Under the pieces are notes generated by a model. The model was not told where the DNA came from. It made no database searches and saw only the letters and a list, made by a program, of their open reading frames with translations. A stretch of DNA of 64,000 nt, taken from NCBI RefSeq assembly GCF_016765675.1, contig NZ_JAESWB010000168.1, forward strand, positions 682,001-746,000, given 5' to 3'. A program made the translations under genes and the position numbers. This DNA comes from Neobacillus paridis. Lineage in GTDB: Bacteria > Bacillota > Bacilli > Bacillales > Cytobacillaceae. This document shows positions 55,359 through 63,485 of the stretch, one piece after another; the first letter of the stretch is position 1; every line of letters begins with the position of its first letter.

Positions 55359-55525
55359 TGAATCCTATTTTATTTAATTAGCTGTTGTAAGTAAATTTTC
55401 ACATCTACGTTAAAAATACTAAAAACGGAGGATGAGATGACAAACCAACCCTATCCTAACTCTCCTAATAATCATATTTTTGGAGTAGATAAAATGACAT
55501 ATTATTATATTCGGAGGAATCAATC

Positions 55526-55852
55526 ATGCCAATTCACAATAAACTTGTCCGAGACCGCATACCGGAAATCATCGAAAACACAGGAAAAAAGTTTTCTACG
55601 AGAATATTAGATGACCAAGAATATATAAAAGAACTGAAAAAGAAAAGCTTCGAAGAACTGGATGAATATGTAAATGCTGATAATGACAAAGATGCTATCG
55701 AAGAGCTGGCCGATCTACTAGAGATCATCCATGCCCTGGCAGAATGTCACGGAGGATCAATTGAAAATGTTGAGGAAGTCCGCCGCCAAAAAGCTGTAAA
55801 GCGGGGAGGCTTTAAAGAAAAAATTTTCTTAATTGAGGTTGAAGATGACTAA
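55526..55852 (+). CDS. MazG-like nucleotide pyrophosphohydrolase
   Basis: 108 residues with the all-alpha NTP pyrophosphatase pattern: KLVRDRIPEIIENTGK, KSFEELDEYVNA (EExxE-like) and AIEELADLLEIIHALA (ExxD). Such proteins hydrolyse non-canonical NTPs and are frequent in defence regions. GGAGG precedes ATG 55526. Confidence 0.78.
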   Translation: MPIHNKLVRDRIPEIIENTGKKFSTRILDDQEYIKELKKKSFEELDEYVNADNDKDAIEELADLLEIIHALAECHGGSIENVEEVRRQKAVKRGGFKEKIFLIEVEDD

Positions 55853-55922
55853 TGTCCAACTATTTACCAAGGAATTAGGAGAACAATTAATCGAGAAAAT
55901 CGAAAATGCATCCACCATTTGA
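55845..55922 (+). pseudogene. N-terminal stub of a larger gene
   Basis: 25 residues (MTNVQLFTKELGEQLIEKIE, then NASTI) overlap the MazG-like stop by 8 bases and end at a TGA. From memory, this start resembles phospholipase D-like-domain helicases of defence islands. No ribosome-independent evidence; the rest of the gene is gone. Confidence 0.4.
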
Positions 55923-55943
55923 ATAATGAAACCTTAGAGGTTT

Positions 55944-55998
55944 GTAAGCGTAAAATAATCCCCACCTGTGAACCAGGTGGGGATTATTTTACGCTTAC
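55944..55998. repeat. 25-bp perfect inverted repeat with a 5-base loop
   Basis: The arms at 55944-55968 (starting GTAAGCGTAAAATAATCC) and 55974-55998 are exact complements; the loop is TGAAC. It is longer and more perfect than terminators in this window and lacks an outer U tail. It lies between a truncated gene and a decayed region. Confidence 0.8.
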
Positions 55999-56007
55999 AT
56001 ATTAGCT

Positions 56008-56280
56008 GAAGGAAGAATTTGAGATTGTCAAAAACTACATTGTACATAGTAAGGCATGGACAAACAGAATGGAATGTCCAGAAGAGGATGTAAGGACATA
56101 AGGATTCCCCATTAACGGAATTAGGGGTCTTACAGGCCCAATGGGCTATATGAATCTTTAAGTAATCTTGAATTTGATGGAAGAGACCCTAATTATTTGT
56201 TAAAGGATTATTGGGGCAAAGGGCACGATCATATGATTTGGAGGATCAAAATCAGCGATTTGGTTTTAGATAAAAGTTAG
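56008..56280 (+). pseudogene. Decayed coding remnant, family unknown
   Basis: Segments KEEFEIVKNYIVHSKAWTN and RDPNYLLKDYWGKGHDHM followed by IWRIKISDLVLDKS are coding-like but lie in different frames and are broken by stops. The surrounding 55999-56600 region shows no intact gene. Confidence 0.45.
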
Positions 56281-56630
56281 TGTGTTCTCCTCAAAAAGTG
56301 CATTTCTTCAACATAGGGTAAAGCCATTTTCTTATTAAACTGATTTGTGAATTTGTATGTAGCACATGGTAAAAAAACAGCAATTCAAAGAGAGCTTTGT
56401 GATAAAGAGTAATTTTAGCATGTGCTTTCTTTCCAATTCAAACATGACCATTCAGATTTGGTTTAAACTGAATGAATTTTACTTTATACTCTTTCGAAAC
56501 AAATTGTTAAGAAGAAATTTGACCATGTTCAAAAAAGCATTTTGGACGAAGTTGTTAAAATCAGGATTTTATTATATAAATTAGTAATTTCTTATATTTT
56601 ATAAGTTTGAACTATTTACCAGTATTAAAC

Positions 56631-56669
56631 GAACATACTTTCGCATATAATAAATACGAAAGTATGTTC
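56631..56669. promoter_or_regulatory. LexA-box-like inverted repeat around the uvrX promoter
   Basis: GAACATACTTTCG (56631-56643) and CGAAAGTATGTTC (56657-56669) are exact inverse copies flanking TATAATAAAT. Each arm resembles the Bacillus SOS box (CGAACATATGTTCG) with one half degraded (TTTC or GAAA). SOS control of the polymerase gene is likely. Confidence 0.6.
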
Positions 56670-56693
56670 TTTTTTATGAAAGGAGATAATGTG

Positions 56694-57923
56694 ATGGGTG
56701 ATAAAGTGATTTTCCTTGCAGATATCCAATCATTTTATGCATCAGTTGAAAAAGTTAGAAATAGTGAATACAAAGATAAACCTCTAGTTGTAGCCGGTGA
56801 TCCTGAACGCAGATCAGGTATTATACTTGCTGCATGTCCACTTGCGAAAAAGTATGGTATTAAAACCGCAGAGACATTATGGGAAGCTCAAAATAAATGT
56901 CCAGATCTAGTTGTAGTTAGACCACATATGCAAACTTATATAAATGTCTCGTTAGCAATTAGCAAGATCATGGAGCAATTTACTGATTTAGTCGAACCAT
57001 TTTCAATTGATGAACAGTTTATGGATGTCACGGGTAGTCAAAAGTTATTTGGGAATGAATTTGAAATTGCTAAAAAGGTTCAACAGAAGATAATGAATGA
57101 TACAGGGGTATATGCAAGGGTAGGTATTGGTAAAAATAAGATTCTTGCAAAAATGGCATGCGATAATTTTGCGAAAAAAAATGAGACGGGAATATTTAAG
57201 CTGAATGAGACAAATATGGAGCAACTTTGGAAACTGCCTATTGGAAAGATGTTTGGCGTTGGACAAAAAATGGAGAAGCATTTGCAAGGTATGGGCATCT
57301 TTACGATCGGACAGTTAGCTAAATTTCCAGTTGGTTTACTTAAAAAGCGTTGGGGAATTAATGGAGAAGTACTATGGCAGACTGCTAACGGTATTGATTA
57401 CTCACCTGTCACAGTTAAAACACATAATCAACAAAAGGCAATAGGGCACCATATGACGTTGCCCAGAGATTACACTAATTTGGATGAGATAAAAATAGTT
57501 CTTCTTGAATTATGTACTGAAGTAGCAAGGAGATGTAGAAAAAAAGGATACATGGGTGTTACAGTGTCATGTGGAGTACGTGGTGCTAGTTTTGATTTCC
57601 CAACAGGATTTCATCGTCAAACAACTTTACCAGTGGCTTCTAATTACGATTTAGATATTTTTAATGCTGCTTATCAATTACTAAAACAATTTTGGGATAA
57701 ACAGCCGATCAGGAGTCTAGGTGTTTCATTATCTAATTTGCAACCATCTGATAATTATCAAATTGATTTATTTGAAAATTATTTACGAAAAGAAAAGCTA
57801 AATTCAGTATTTGATGCTATTTGGGATAAATATGGACGTACAGCAATATATAGGGCTTCTTCATTAACTAAAGCAGGTCAAGCTTCTGAACGTGCAAGAA
57901 AAATAGGTGGACATTATAAATAG
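56694..57923 (+). CDS. uvrX: Y-family DNA polymerase UvrX-like
   Basis: 409-residue error-prone polymerase of the UmuC/DinB family, closest to Bacillus UvrX/YqjW. Catalytic residues lie in FLADIQSFYASVEKV and FSIDEQFMDVTG, and the thumb HhH is in MFGVGQKMEKHLQGMG. ATG 56694 has AAAGGAG upstream; the frame is open to 56607 across the promoter. Likely SOS-induced by the inverted repeat upstream, and coupled with the yolD-like gene 12 bases on. Such pairs are common on mobile elements. Confidence 0.9.
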   Translation: MGDKVIFLADIQSFYASVEKVRNSEYKDKPLVVAGDPERRSGIILAACPLAKKYGIKTAETLWEAQNKCPDLVVVRPHMQTYINVSLAISKIMEQFTDLVEPFSIDEQFMDVTGSQKLFGNEFEIAKKVQQKIMNDTGVYARVGIGKNKILAKMACDNFAKKNETGIFKLNETNMEQLWKLPIGKMFGVGQKMEKHLQGMGIFTIGQLAKFPVGLLKKRWGINGEVLWQTANGIDYSPVTVKTHNQQKAIGHHMTLPRDYTNLDEIKIVLLELCTEVARRCRKKGYMGVTVSCGVRGASFDFPTGFHRQTTLPVASNYDLDIFNAAYQLLKQFWDKQPIRSLGVSLSNLQPSDNYQIDLFENYLRKEKLNSVFDAIWDKYGRTAIYRASSLTKAGQASERARKIGGHYK

Positions 57924-57935
57924 AGGTGATTCTAA

Positions 57936-58280
57936 ATGGTAGTGAATAAGTTAAGCAAAGGTTATAATTTACGGTGGGAATCGAGTCGGATGATGCTACC
58001 TGAACATAGAGAGCAACTATTAGAGGAGAAGCGTAAAGAACAAAAATTTAACCCGCCTATATTAGACGATGACCAGCTTCAAGAAATTAACCGTGTGATT
58101 GCTAAATCAATTGAACAAGAGCGAGCAGTTACGATAACCTATGCAGAAAAATATGGAACCGCAAAATTTTGGGGATGGATTCAAAAAGTAAATATAATTG
58201 AAGGATGGTTAAAAATTATCAACGATAAAGATATTCTAAGGCTTTCCTTTGAGCGCATTTTACAAGCTGAAATCTGCTAA
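57936..58280 (+). CDS. YolD-like protein
   Basis: 114 residues of the YolD family (KLSKGYNLRWESSRMMLPEH at the start, ILRLSFERILQAE at the end), nearly always encoded next to UvrX-type polymerases and suggested to act as their accessory subunit. GAGGTG precedes ATG 57936. Confidence 0.85.
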   Translation: MVVNKLSKGYNLRWESSRMMLPEHREQLLEEKRKEQKFNPPILDDDQLQEINRVIAKSIEQERAVTITYAEKYGTAKFWGWIQKVNIIEGWLKIINDKDILRLSFERILQAEIC

Positions 58281-58287
58281 TAGTGTA

Positions 58288-58318
58288 AGAAGACACCAAT
58301 TTCTAATCGGTGCCTTCT
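58288..58318 (+). terminator. Weak hairpin after the yolD-like gene
   Basis: GAAGACACC (about 58289-58297) pairs with GGTGCCTTC (58309-58317) with one mismatch. No long U tail. Confidence 0.4.
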
Positions 58319-58325
58319 AAGCTGA

Positions 58326-58433
58326 GATCAACTATATCTATACCATGAAGGTGAAGTTTTCGAAGTATACGAAGGTTATGAAGGAACAATTGTTGATAGC
58401 GCTCCTTCACCCTATGATTTATTTAATGCATGA
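58326..58433 (+). pseudogene. C-terminal gene fragment, family unknown
   Basis: The frame DQLYLYHEGEVFEVYEGY, then EGTIVDSAPSPYDLFNA and a stop, reads like real coding sequence without a start. The bases to about 58655 hold nothing I can support. Confidence 0.4.
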
Positions 58434-58659
58434 GTAAAATACGGTTATTTGTCGGAGGAAGGGGCTGTCTATTAAGGGGTCTGACCTCACATTACTCCAA
58501 AGTGAATTACCCCAATATAGCATATTAAAAATTAAAAGGTAGAAAACAAATTTGTGGAACTTAATGATAGATATTAAATAGACAGAGCATTAAGGTTTCT
58601 TCTTGAAACAATAAGTATTGCTCCGCTGCTTTTTTCTAATTGAATCAAAGGGGAATTTC

Positions 58660-58785
58660 TTAGGTAAGAAGTCTGGCTGGATTCCCCACAACTGTCTCAC
58701 CATCCCCAACACTTTTTAACACAACAGCTCCCATACCAATAACAGCATTTTCGCCGATTTCGGATCTTTTGTTGATATTTACGGG
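58660..58785 (-). pseudogene. Hexapeptide-repeat acyltransferase, C-terminal fragment
   Basis: On the minus strand the frame reads VNINKRSEIGENAVIGMGAV, then VLKSVGDGETVVGNPARLLT and stop, the left-handed beta-helix end of sugar O-acetyltransferases. It is joined at its upstream side to the Tn3 transposase start in another frame, so it is probably the interrupted host gene or a deletion product. Confidence 0.7.
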
Positions 58786-59068
58786 TAACTCGAGATGGTT
58801 GGATATCAAGTGGAGTATCCTGTGATAAGCTTAAGCAATCTCGAATATGTTCAATGATCCCTTTCGGGATGGAGCTCCCCTTTGGGAAGTACCCCAATTT
58901 CTGAAACGCTTTCAGCAGCACCATAGCCTTCAGCAAAAATTCTGATCCCCGCGCAAAGGAATAAACAAATTGGATTTCCTCTATTGTTGGAGTATAGATT
59001 TGATGTAGTTCTTTTTTCGTTAGGTTTCGTTTAAATCGAGGATACGCTGTTCTCTCAATCGATGCCAT
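58785..59068 (-). pseudogene. tnpA: Tn3-family transposase, N-terminal fragment
   Basis: About 95 residues (MASIERTAYPRFKRNLTKKE to DIQPSRVTRKY) match the N-terminal DUF4158 region of Tn3 transposases, which are near 1000 residues long. The rest is deleted and the frame runs into acyltransferase sequence. Confidence 0.8.
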
Positions 59069-59108
59069 AACATAACTCCCTTGATTTTTTCTAAGATATT
59101 TTGAACGT

Positions 59109-59663
59109 TTATTTTTGTAAATATCGGTAAAGAGTGGCCCTACTAATTCCAGTCATTTCAACAATTTCCTTCACACTATATTGCTCGGTATTATAAAGTT
59201 TGATTGCTTTTGTAATCTCTCTTGAATTAACTTTTGGTCGTCCTCCTTGCCTACCACGCGCTCTGGCACTTTTTAATCCCTCTTTGGTCCGTTCAACAAT
59301 TAAGTCACGTTCAAATTGACTAAATGCTTGGAACACTGTCATCATTAATCTTCCTTGTGGTGTTGATGTGTCGAAGTTTTCTTTTAAACTGATTAATTTT
59401 ACATCGTGTTCCTCAAAATAATTGACTAAATCAATTAAATCTTTCGTACTTCTACCTAAACGTGAAAAACTCTCAACTACTACAATATCACCCGGTCTTA
59501 ATTTATCCTTCAGCCGGCCTAGTTCAGGGCGATCAGCCTTTGTTCCTGTCATTTTTTCAGTCAATATTTCATTGCAATTATGTTTTTCCAATAAATCAAG
59601 TTGTCGAGCTAATTCTTGTTGCCGGGTACTTACCCGAGCGTAACCATAAACATATGAACTCAT
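59109..59663 (-). CDS. tnpR: Tn3-type serine resolvase
   Basis: 184-residue serine recombinase. The catalytic serine is in YARVSTRQQE, the arginine motif in ESFSRLGRS and the E-helix region in FDTSTPQGRLMMTVFQAF; a C-terminal HTH follows (GRPKVNSREI, SVKEIVEMTGISRATLYRY). It appears intact, upstream of the truncated tnpA. A res site would be expected at 59664-59780, but I could not define its repeats. Confidence 0.9.
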   Translation of the reverse strand: MSSYVYGYARVSTRQQELARQLDLLEKHNCNEILTEKMTGTKADRPELGRLKDKLRPGDIVVVESFSRLGRSTKDLIDLVNYFEEHDVKLISLKENFDTSTPQGRLMMTVFQAFSQFERDLIVERTKEGLKSARARGRQGGRPKVNSREITKAIKLYNTEQYSVKEIVEMTGISRATLYRYLQK

Positions 59664-59784
59664 TTAAAATCATTCACCTCTATGTAAAATAGTATCATAA
59701 ACGGTGGTAATAGATATATAGATTTTAAGTAATGTTTTGAAACATCGAAAGGTTATTAAATCGAACAAAATTTGTTCAAAATAA

Positions 59785-59816
59785 AAAATCTCAAAAACAA
59801 TCGTTTTTGAGATTTT
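59785..59816. terminator. Bidirectional hairpin upstream of tnpR
   Basis: AAAATCTCAAAAAC pairs perfectly with GTTTTTGAGATTTT across a 4-base loop. It separates the transposon remnant from the aspA region. The rest of 59664-60020 shows no gene. Confidence 0.75.
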
Positions 59817-60021
59817 ATTATTGTCACATCTAAAATTTAAATTTCCATTAATTAATAGGCCCTGCTATCTTAAAACATTTAATCCACTAACATTTAACCG
59901 TAAGTTTTATATGTAAAATTTCGCAAATCCATTACGTTTAGTTTAACATAAAATTCCACAAAAACTTCAATTAAACGGTTCGGTTTTCCCAAATTTTCTT
60001 GAAAAAACCTTCCAAATTAAC

Positions 60022-60050
60022 TTGAGAACAATTTAGACAAGGAATATAAT
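60022..60050 (+). promoter_or_regulatory. Sigma-A promoter of aspA
   Basis: TTGAGA (60022-60027), 17 bases, TATAAT (60045-60050). The best vegetative promoter match in the window. Confidence 0.75.
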
Positions 60051-60077
60051 GATAGTGATCTCATTATTTATAATTTA

Positions 60078-60094
60078 ATCTCATGATATGAGAT
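60078..60094. promoter_or_regulatory. Palindromic operator in the aspA leader
   Basis: ATCTCAT-GAT-ATGAGAT is a perfect 7-3-7 palindrome about 30 bases after the -10 box; another ATCTCAT is at 60058. Position after the start point fits a repressor site, perhaps for the IclR regulator encoded downstream. Confidence 0.5.
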
Positions 60095-60153
60095 ATACTA
60101 AAATTAATTTTTCCTACCTCAGTGTTGGACGGTTAAAAATGGAGGGCCAGAAA

Positions 60154-61587
60154 ATGAGAAAAGAAAAAGATTCTCTTGGCGAAATGGTTCTGGAAGATGA
60201 AAGGTATTACGGAATCCAGACGGAGAGGGCTCGTACCAACTTTCCTGTTTCGGGCATCAATGAAAGTGCTTATCCAAAAGTCATTCATGCCGTTGCTTGC
60301 ATTAAAAAGGCAGCTGCAATGGCTAATCATCAAATTGGACGGTTAGACGCTGAAACAGCCAAGGCAATTGGGAGAGCGGCAGAAGAAATTTTGGAAGGGA
60401 AAATGGATGACCAATTTCCGGTTGATATTTTTCAAGGAGGGGGCGGGACTTCATTAAATATGAATGTAAATGAAGTCATCGCCAACAGGGCCAATGAATG
60501 GTTAACCGGAGAAAAAGGCTACACCAGCGTCCATCCGAATACCCATGCAAACATGGCTCAATCAACAAATGACGTTATACCAAGTGCGATACATATAGCT
60601 TGTTATGATTATATAGAGGATTTAATTCCAATCTTGGAGCAGTTAGAACGAATATTGGAAAGGAAAATAAAAGAGTTTGAGCATGTGGTCAAAATTGGCA
60701 GAACCTGCTTGCAGGATGCTGTACCGATCACATTAGGACAGGAATTCAGCGGTTATAAAGGATTTGTTGAAAGGAATATCCTTGAGTTAAGAGAGGTTCA
60801 AAAACATTGTTTGTCTCTGCCACTGGGAGGAACAGCCATTGGAACGGGGATTGGCGTTTATCCGGGTTATGTAGAAGCAGTTTATGAGCATTTATCATCA
60901 ATCACGGGCGTTCCTTTTCATCAAGACAGAAACCTTTTTGACGGGATGCAAAATGGTGATTTTTACTTAAAAGTGTCAGCTGCCTTGAGAGGGTTAGCCT
61001 CGGGATTATCAAAAATGGCCTCTGATCTTCGTCTGCTATCATCGGGACCGCGCGCGGGTCTTTCCGAAATTTCTCTTCCGGCCGTCCAGCCGGGTTCATC
61101 GATCATGCCGGGAAAAATCAATCCCGTCATCCCGGAGATGGTGATGCAGATCTGTTTCCAAGTATACGGAAATGATACGGCTATCATGCTGGCTGCGGAC
61201 CGCGGTGAATTAGATTTAAATGTATGGGAACCGTTAATCATTAAGAATCTTTCCGAGTCGTTTGAATGGTTAACCAACGGAATTCGCATCTTTATTGAAA
61301 AATGTATCAAGGACATTAAAGCCAATGAAAAAATTTGTGAAGAAAATGCCCGTTCATCATTAGCTCTATCAACCGTCATTGCCGCTCTATTCGGCTATGA
61401 AAAAGCATCTGGTTTGGCAAAAGAAGCCTATATAAAAGGAAGCACCATTAAAGAAATCGCTGTAGAAAAAGGAATTCTTTCAGAGCAGGAGGCCCATTTG
61501 CTGCTTGACCCGTTCGTCTTAACGGAGCCGGAAAAAAGCAGCCCGTTATTTACCGATTATTTAGTAGAGCATAGGATGGAAAAATAG
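60154..61587 (+). CDS. aspA: Aspartate ammonia-lyase
   Basis: 477-residue enzyme of the aspartase/fumarase superfamily, releasing ammonia from aspartate to give fumarate. TSLNMNVNEVIANRA, VHPNTHANMAQSTNDVIPSA, the catalytic SS loop GSSIMPGKINPVIPE and the C-terminal region are intact. ATG 60154 follows GGAGGG at 7 bases; ATG 60139 overlaps that ribosome binding site. A fumarase assignment is less likely because the residues after the SS loop and overall sequence follow Bacillus AspA. Confidence 0.88.
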   Translation: MRKEKDSLGEMVLEDERYYGIQTERARTNFPVSGINESAYPKVIHAVACIKKAAAMANHQIGRLDAETAKAIGRAAEEILEGKMDDQFPVDIFQGGGGTSLNMNVNEVIANRANEWLTGEKGYTSVHPNTHANMAQSTNDVIPSAIHIACYDYIEDLIPILEQLERILERKIKEFEHVVKIGRTCLQDAVPITLGQEFSGYKGFVERNILELREVQKHCLSLPLGGTAIGTGIGVYPGYVEAVYEHLSSITGVPFHQDRNLFDGMQNGDFYLKVSAALRGLASGLSKMASDLRLLSSGPRAGLSEISLPAVQPGSSIMPGKINPVIPEMVMQICFQVYGNDTAIMLAADRGELDLNVWEPLIIKNLSESFEWLTNGIRIFIEKCIKDIKANEKICEENARSSLALSTVIAALFGYEKASGLAKEAYIKGSTIKEIAVEKGILSEQEAHLLLDPFVLTEPEKSSPLFTDYLVEHRMEK

Positions 61588-61682
61588 TCTTCCGCCTGCC
61601 CCTTGAAAGAGGGGGGAGCATGGTCTCAGTAAACGATACAATGAATTGAATCCAAATAGTGTTTAAGGAAAGGACCAATGTA

Positions 61683-62438
61683 ATGTCAGAACTGTTAAAT
61701 AAGGCCTTTACGTTATTATCCCTATTAAAGCCGCGTGAGGGAAAAAAAGAATGGGGAGCAGCGGAATTAGCCCGTCTGGCAGGCTTTAATCCGGCAACCA
61801 CCCACCGTATTTTGCAGGACTTGCAGCAGTATGGTTTTGTCAGTCAAAATCAAGAAAACAAAAAGTTTTTTCTCGGCCCTTTTTTGATCGAATTGGGGTT
61901 TCATGCCCAATCGCTTTATTCCATCAAAGATGTGGCGCGCCCCTTCATGGAGGAGATACAAAATAAGACAGGGGAATCGGTCTATTTGAATATTTTGGTT
62001 CATTCATACGAAGCTATGCTGATTGATTCTGTTGACAGCGACCATCAGTTGAGAGTATATGAACCCATTGGCCTGCGGCTTCCGCTTCATATCGCTGCCA
62101 CCAGGAGAGCGATTCTTGCTTTTATGGAGCCGGGTGAGCAGGAAGCGTATCTTAGTCACTTCAAAATTGAATTAAGAACCCCCAAAACGATACACAGCAA
62201 AGAGGCTTTGGTTGAAGAGTTAAGTCTGATCCGTGAGCGAGGTTATGCCGTTAGCTTTGGGGAAACAACCTTAGGTACAGCAGGCGTGGCAGTCCCTATT
62301 TTGGGGCCACGGGGTGTAGAAGGCTCCCTCGGAATAGCCACTCCGGAAGTTCGGCTTAACGATGAAAAAATTGCCGAGTACGCAGAATTGCTAAAATGTA
62401 AGGCGAAATCGATTGGAGCTTTAATCGGCGGGAGTTGA
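61683..62438 (+). CDS. IclR-family transcriptional regulator
   Basis: 251 residues: an N-terminal winged helix (AELARLAGFNPATTHRILQD LQQYGFV region) and a C-terminal GAF-like effector domain (PFMEEIQNKTGESVYLN, GYAVSFGETTLGTAGVAVPI). ATG 61683 has AAAGGA upstream. It follows aspA by 95 bases on the same strand and may control aspA or related catabolic genes. Confidence 0.88.
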   Translation: MSELLNKAFTLLSLLKPREGKKEWGAAELARLAGFNPATTHRILQDLQQYGFVSQNQENKKFFLGPFLIELGFHAQSLYSIKDVARPFMEEIQNKTGESVYLNILVHSYEAMLIDSVDSDHQLRVYEPIGLRLPLHIAATRRAILAFMEPGEQEAYLSHFKIELRTPKTIHSKEALVEELSLIRERGYAVSFGETTLGTAGVAVPILGPRGVEGSLGIATPEVRLNDEKIAEYAELLKCKAKSIGALIGGS

Positions 62439-62560
62439 TACCCTTTAAATATCTTTTGAATTATTGATATAATTAAAATTAATGAAATGTTATTCAGTAA
62501 TTATATTTTCCTTAGGGATGATGGTATGGCAATGTCAAATGAAGAATTTCAAGAACTAAA

Positions 62561-62597
62561 AAATACAAAGGTTGCTTTATTCCTTTGTATTTTTTTG
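62561..62597 (+). terminator. Intrinsic terminator after the IclR gene
   Basis: AAATACAAAGG pairs with CCTTTGTATTT and is followed by TTTTT. Confidence 0.85.
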
Positions 62598-62733
62598 ACT
62601 TTTCATTAGCCGAAAAAGAAATTCTAAAATAAAAGTGTTGATATAGAATGATAAATGGTGGTATAATAATTTATTTGCTTAAAAATGTCCTATGTGTTAT
62701 GCTTAATAAGGTTTCAAATTTGGAGGTGTTCAA

Positions 62734-63210
62734 ATGTTTCATGTTGGTGATTCCATTGTTTATCCAATGCAGGGGGCCGGTGTGATTGAAGCAATAGAAG
62801 AAAAAGAAATTCTAGGTGAGAAACATCGGTATTATTTGATAAAAATGCCAATCAGGGACATGCAAGTAATGATTCCTACTGACAAAGTAAAAAAATCACG
62901 AATTCGCTTAGTTGCCGATATACCTACACTTGAACACGTATTGGACATTTTTCAATACGGGCAAACAGATACAACACTCTCAATGAAAGAAAGATACAAG
63001 ATTAATACAGAAAAGTTGAGAACAGGCAATATTCAGGAGGGTGCGGAAGTTGTCCGTGATTTAATGCGCTTAAACAAAAAGAAAACTCTCAATTCAAGCG
63101 AAAAGCAAATGCTTGAGAGTGCACGGAAGATTTTCATTAGTGAACTAAGCATCATTAGAGGGATCACTGAAAATCAGGCAATAGATTTATTAAATAAAAA
63201 GGTTGGATGA
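62734..63210 (+). CDS. CarD/CdnL-family RNA polymerase-binding regulator
   Basis: 158 residues. The N-terminal Tudor-like domain (FHVGDSIVYPMQGAGVIEAI) would bind the polymerase beta subunit, and the helical C-terminal part ends EKQMLESARKIFISELSII. Such proteins modulate promoter open complexes. GGAGGTG precedes ATG 62734. Single gene between two terminators. Confidence 0.85.
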   Translation: MFHVGDSIVYPMQGAGVIEAIEEKEILGEKHRYYLIKMPIRDMQVMIPTDKVKKSRIRLVADIPTLEHVLDIFQYGQTDTTLSMKERYKINTEKLRTGNIQEGAEVVRDLMRLNKKKTLNSSEKQMLESARKIFISELSIIRGITENQAIDLLNKKVG

Positions 63211-63286
63211 GTGCCTTTTTAAAATATCCTAAAATGCTTTATTGTTAAAAAATTTTTGGTAACATCAACAATCAATATGTCAGTAT

Positions 63287-63313
63287 GCATCCGAATAAAT
63301 GGGTGCTTTTTTA
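63287..63313 (+). terminator. Terminator after the CarD-like gene
   Basis: GCATCC (63287-63292) pairs with GGGTGC (63301-63306, one G-U), followed by TTTTTTATT. Confidence 0.65.
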
Positions 63314-63485
63314 TTAGGAGAGAAACATATTTAAAAATAAATCATCATATTATGAACTTTGTTTATGATAATCGTGTAAACAGGGTCTTTCCTAATTAGC
63401 TTGTAAAAATTAATAAATATGTGCATTCTAACAAGAGGTTAAGTCCAATATAAAAAAGAGTAAACAAATAAAAGGGGATTGAGGT

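Noticed and set aside
56366..56584. Open frame of 72 codons on the plus strand
   Set aside because: AT-rich, no ribosome binding site, hydrophobic-aromatic composition typical of random AT-rich DNA, and no recognisable family.
59763..59777. Palindrome GAACAAAATTTGTTC as a LexA site
   Set aside because: The half-sites are 7 bases apart, not the 4 expected for the Bacillus SOS box, and the nearest gene is a resolvase facing away.
62526..62609. Small ORF before the carD-like gene
   Set aside because: It runs through the terminator hairpin of the IclR gene and has no ribosome binding site.
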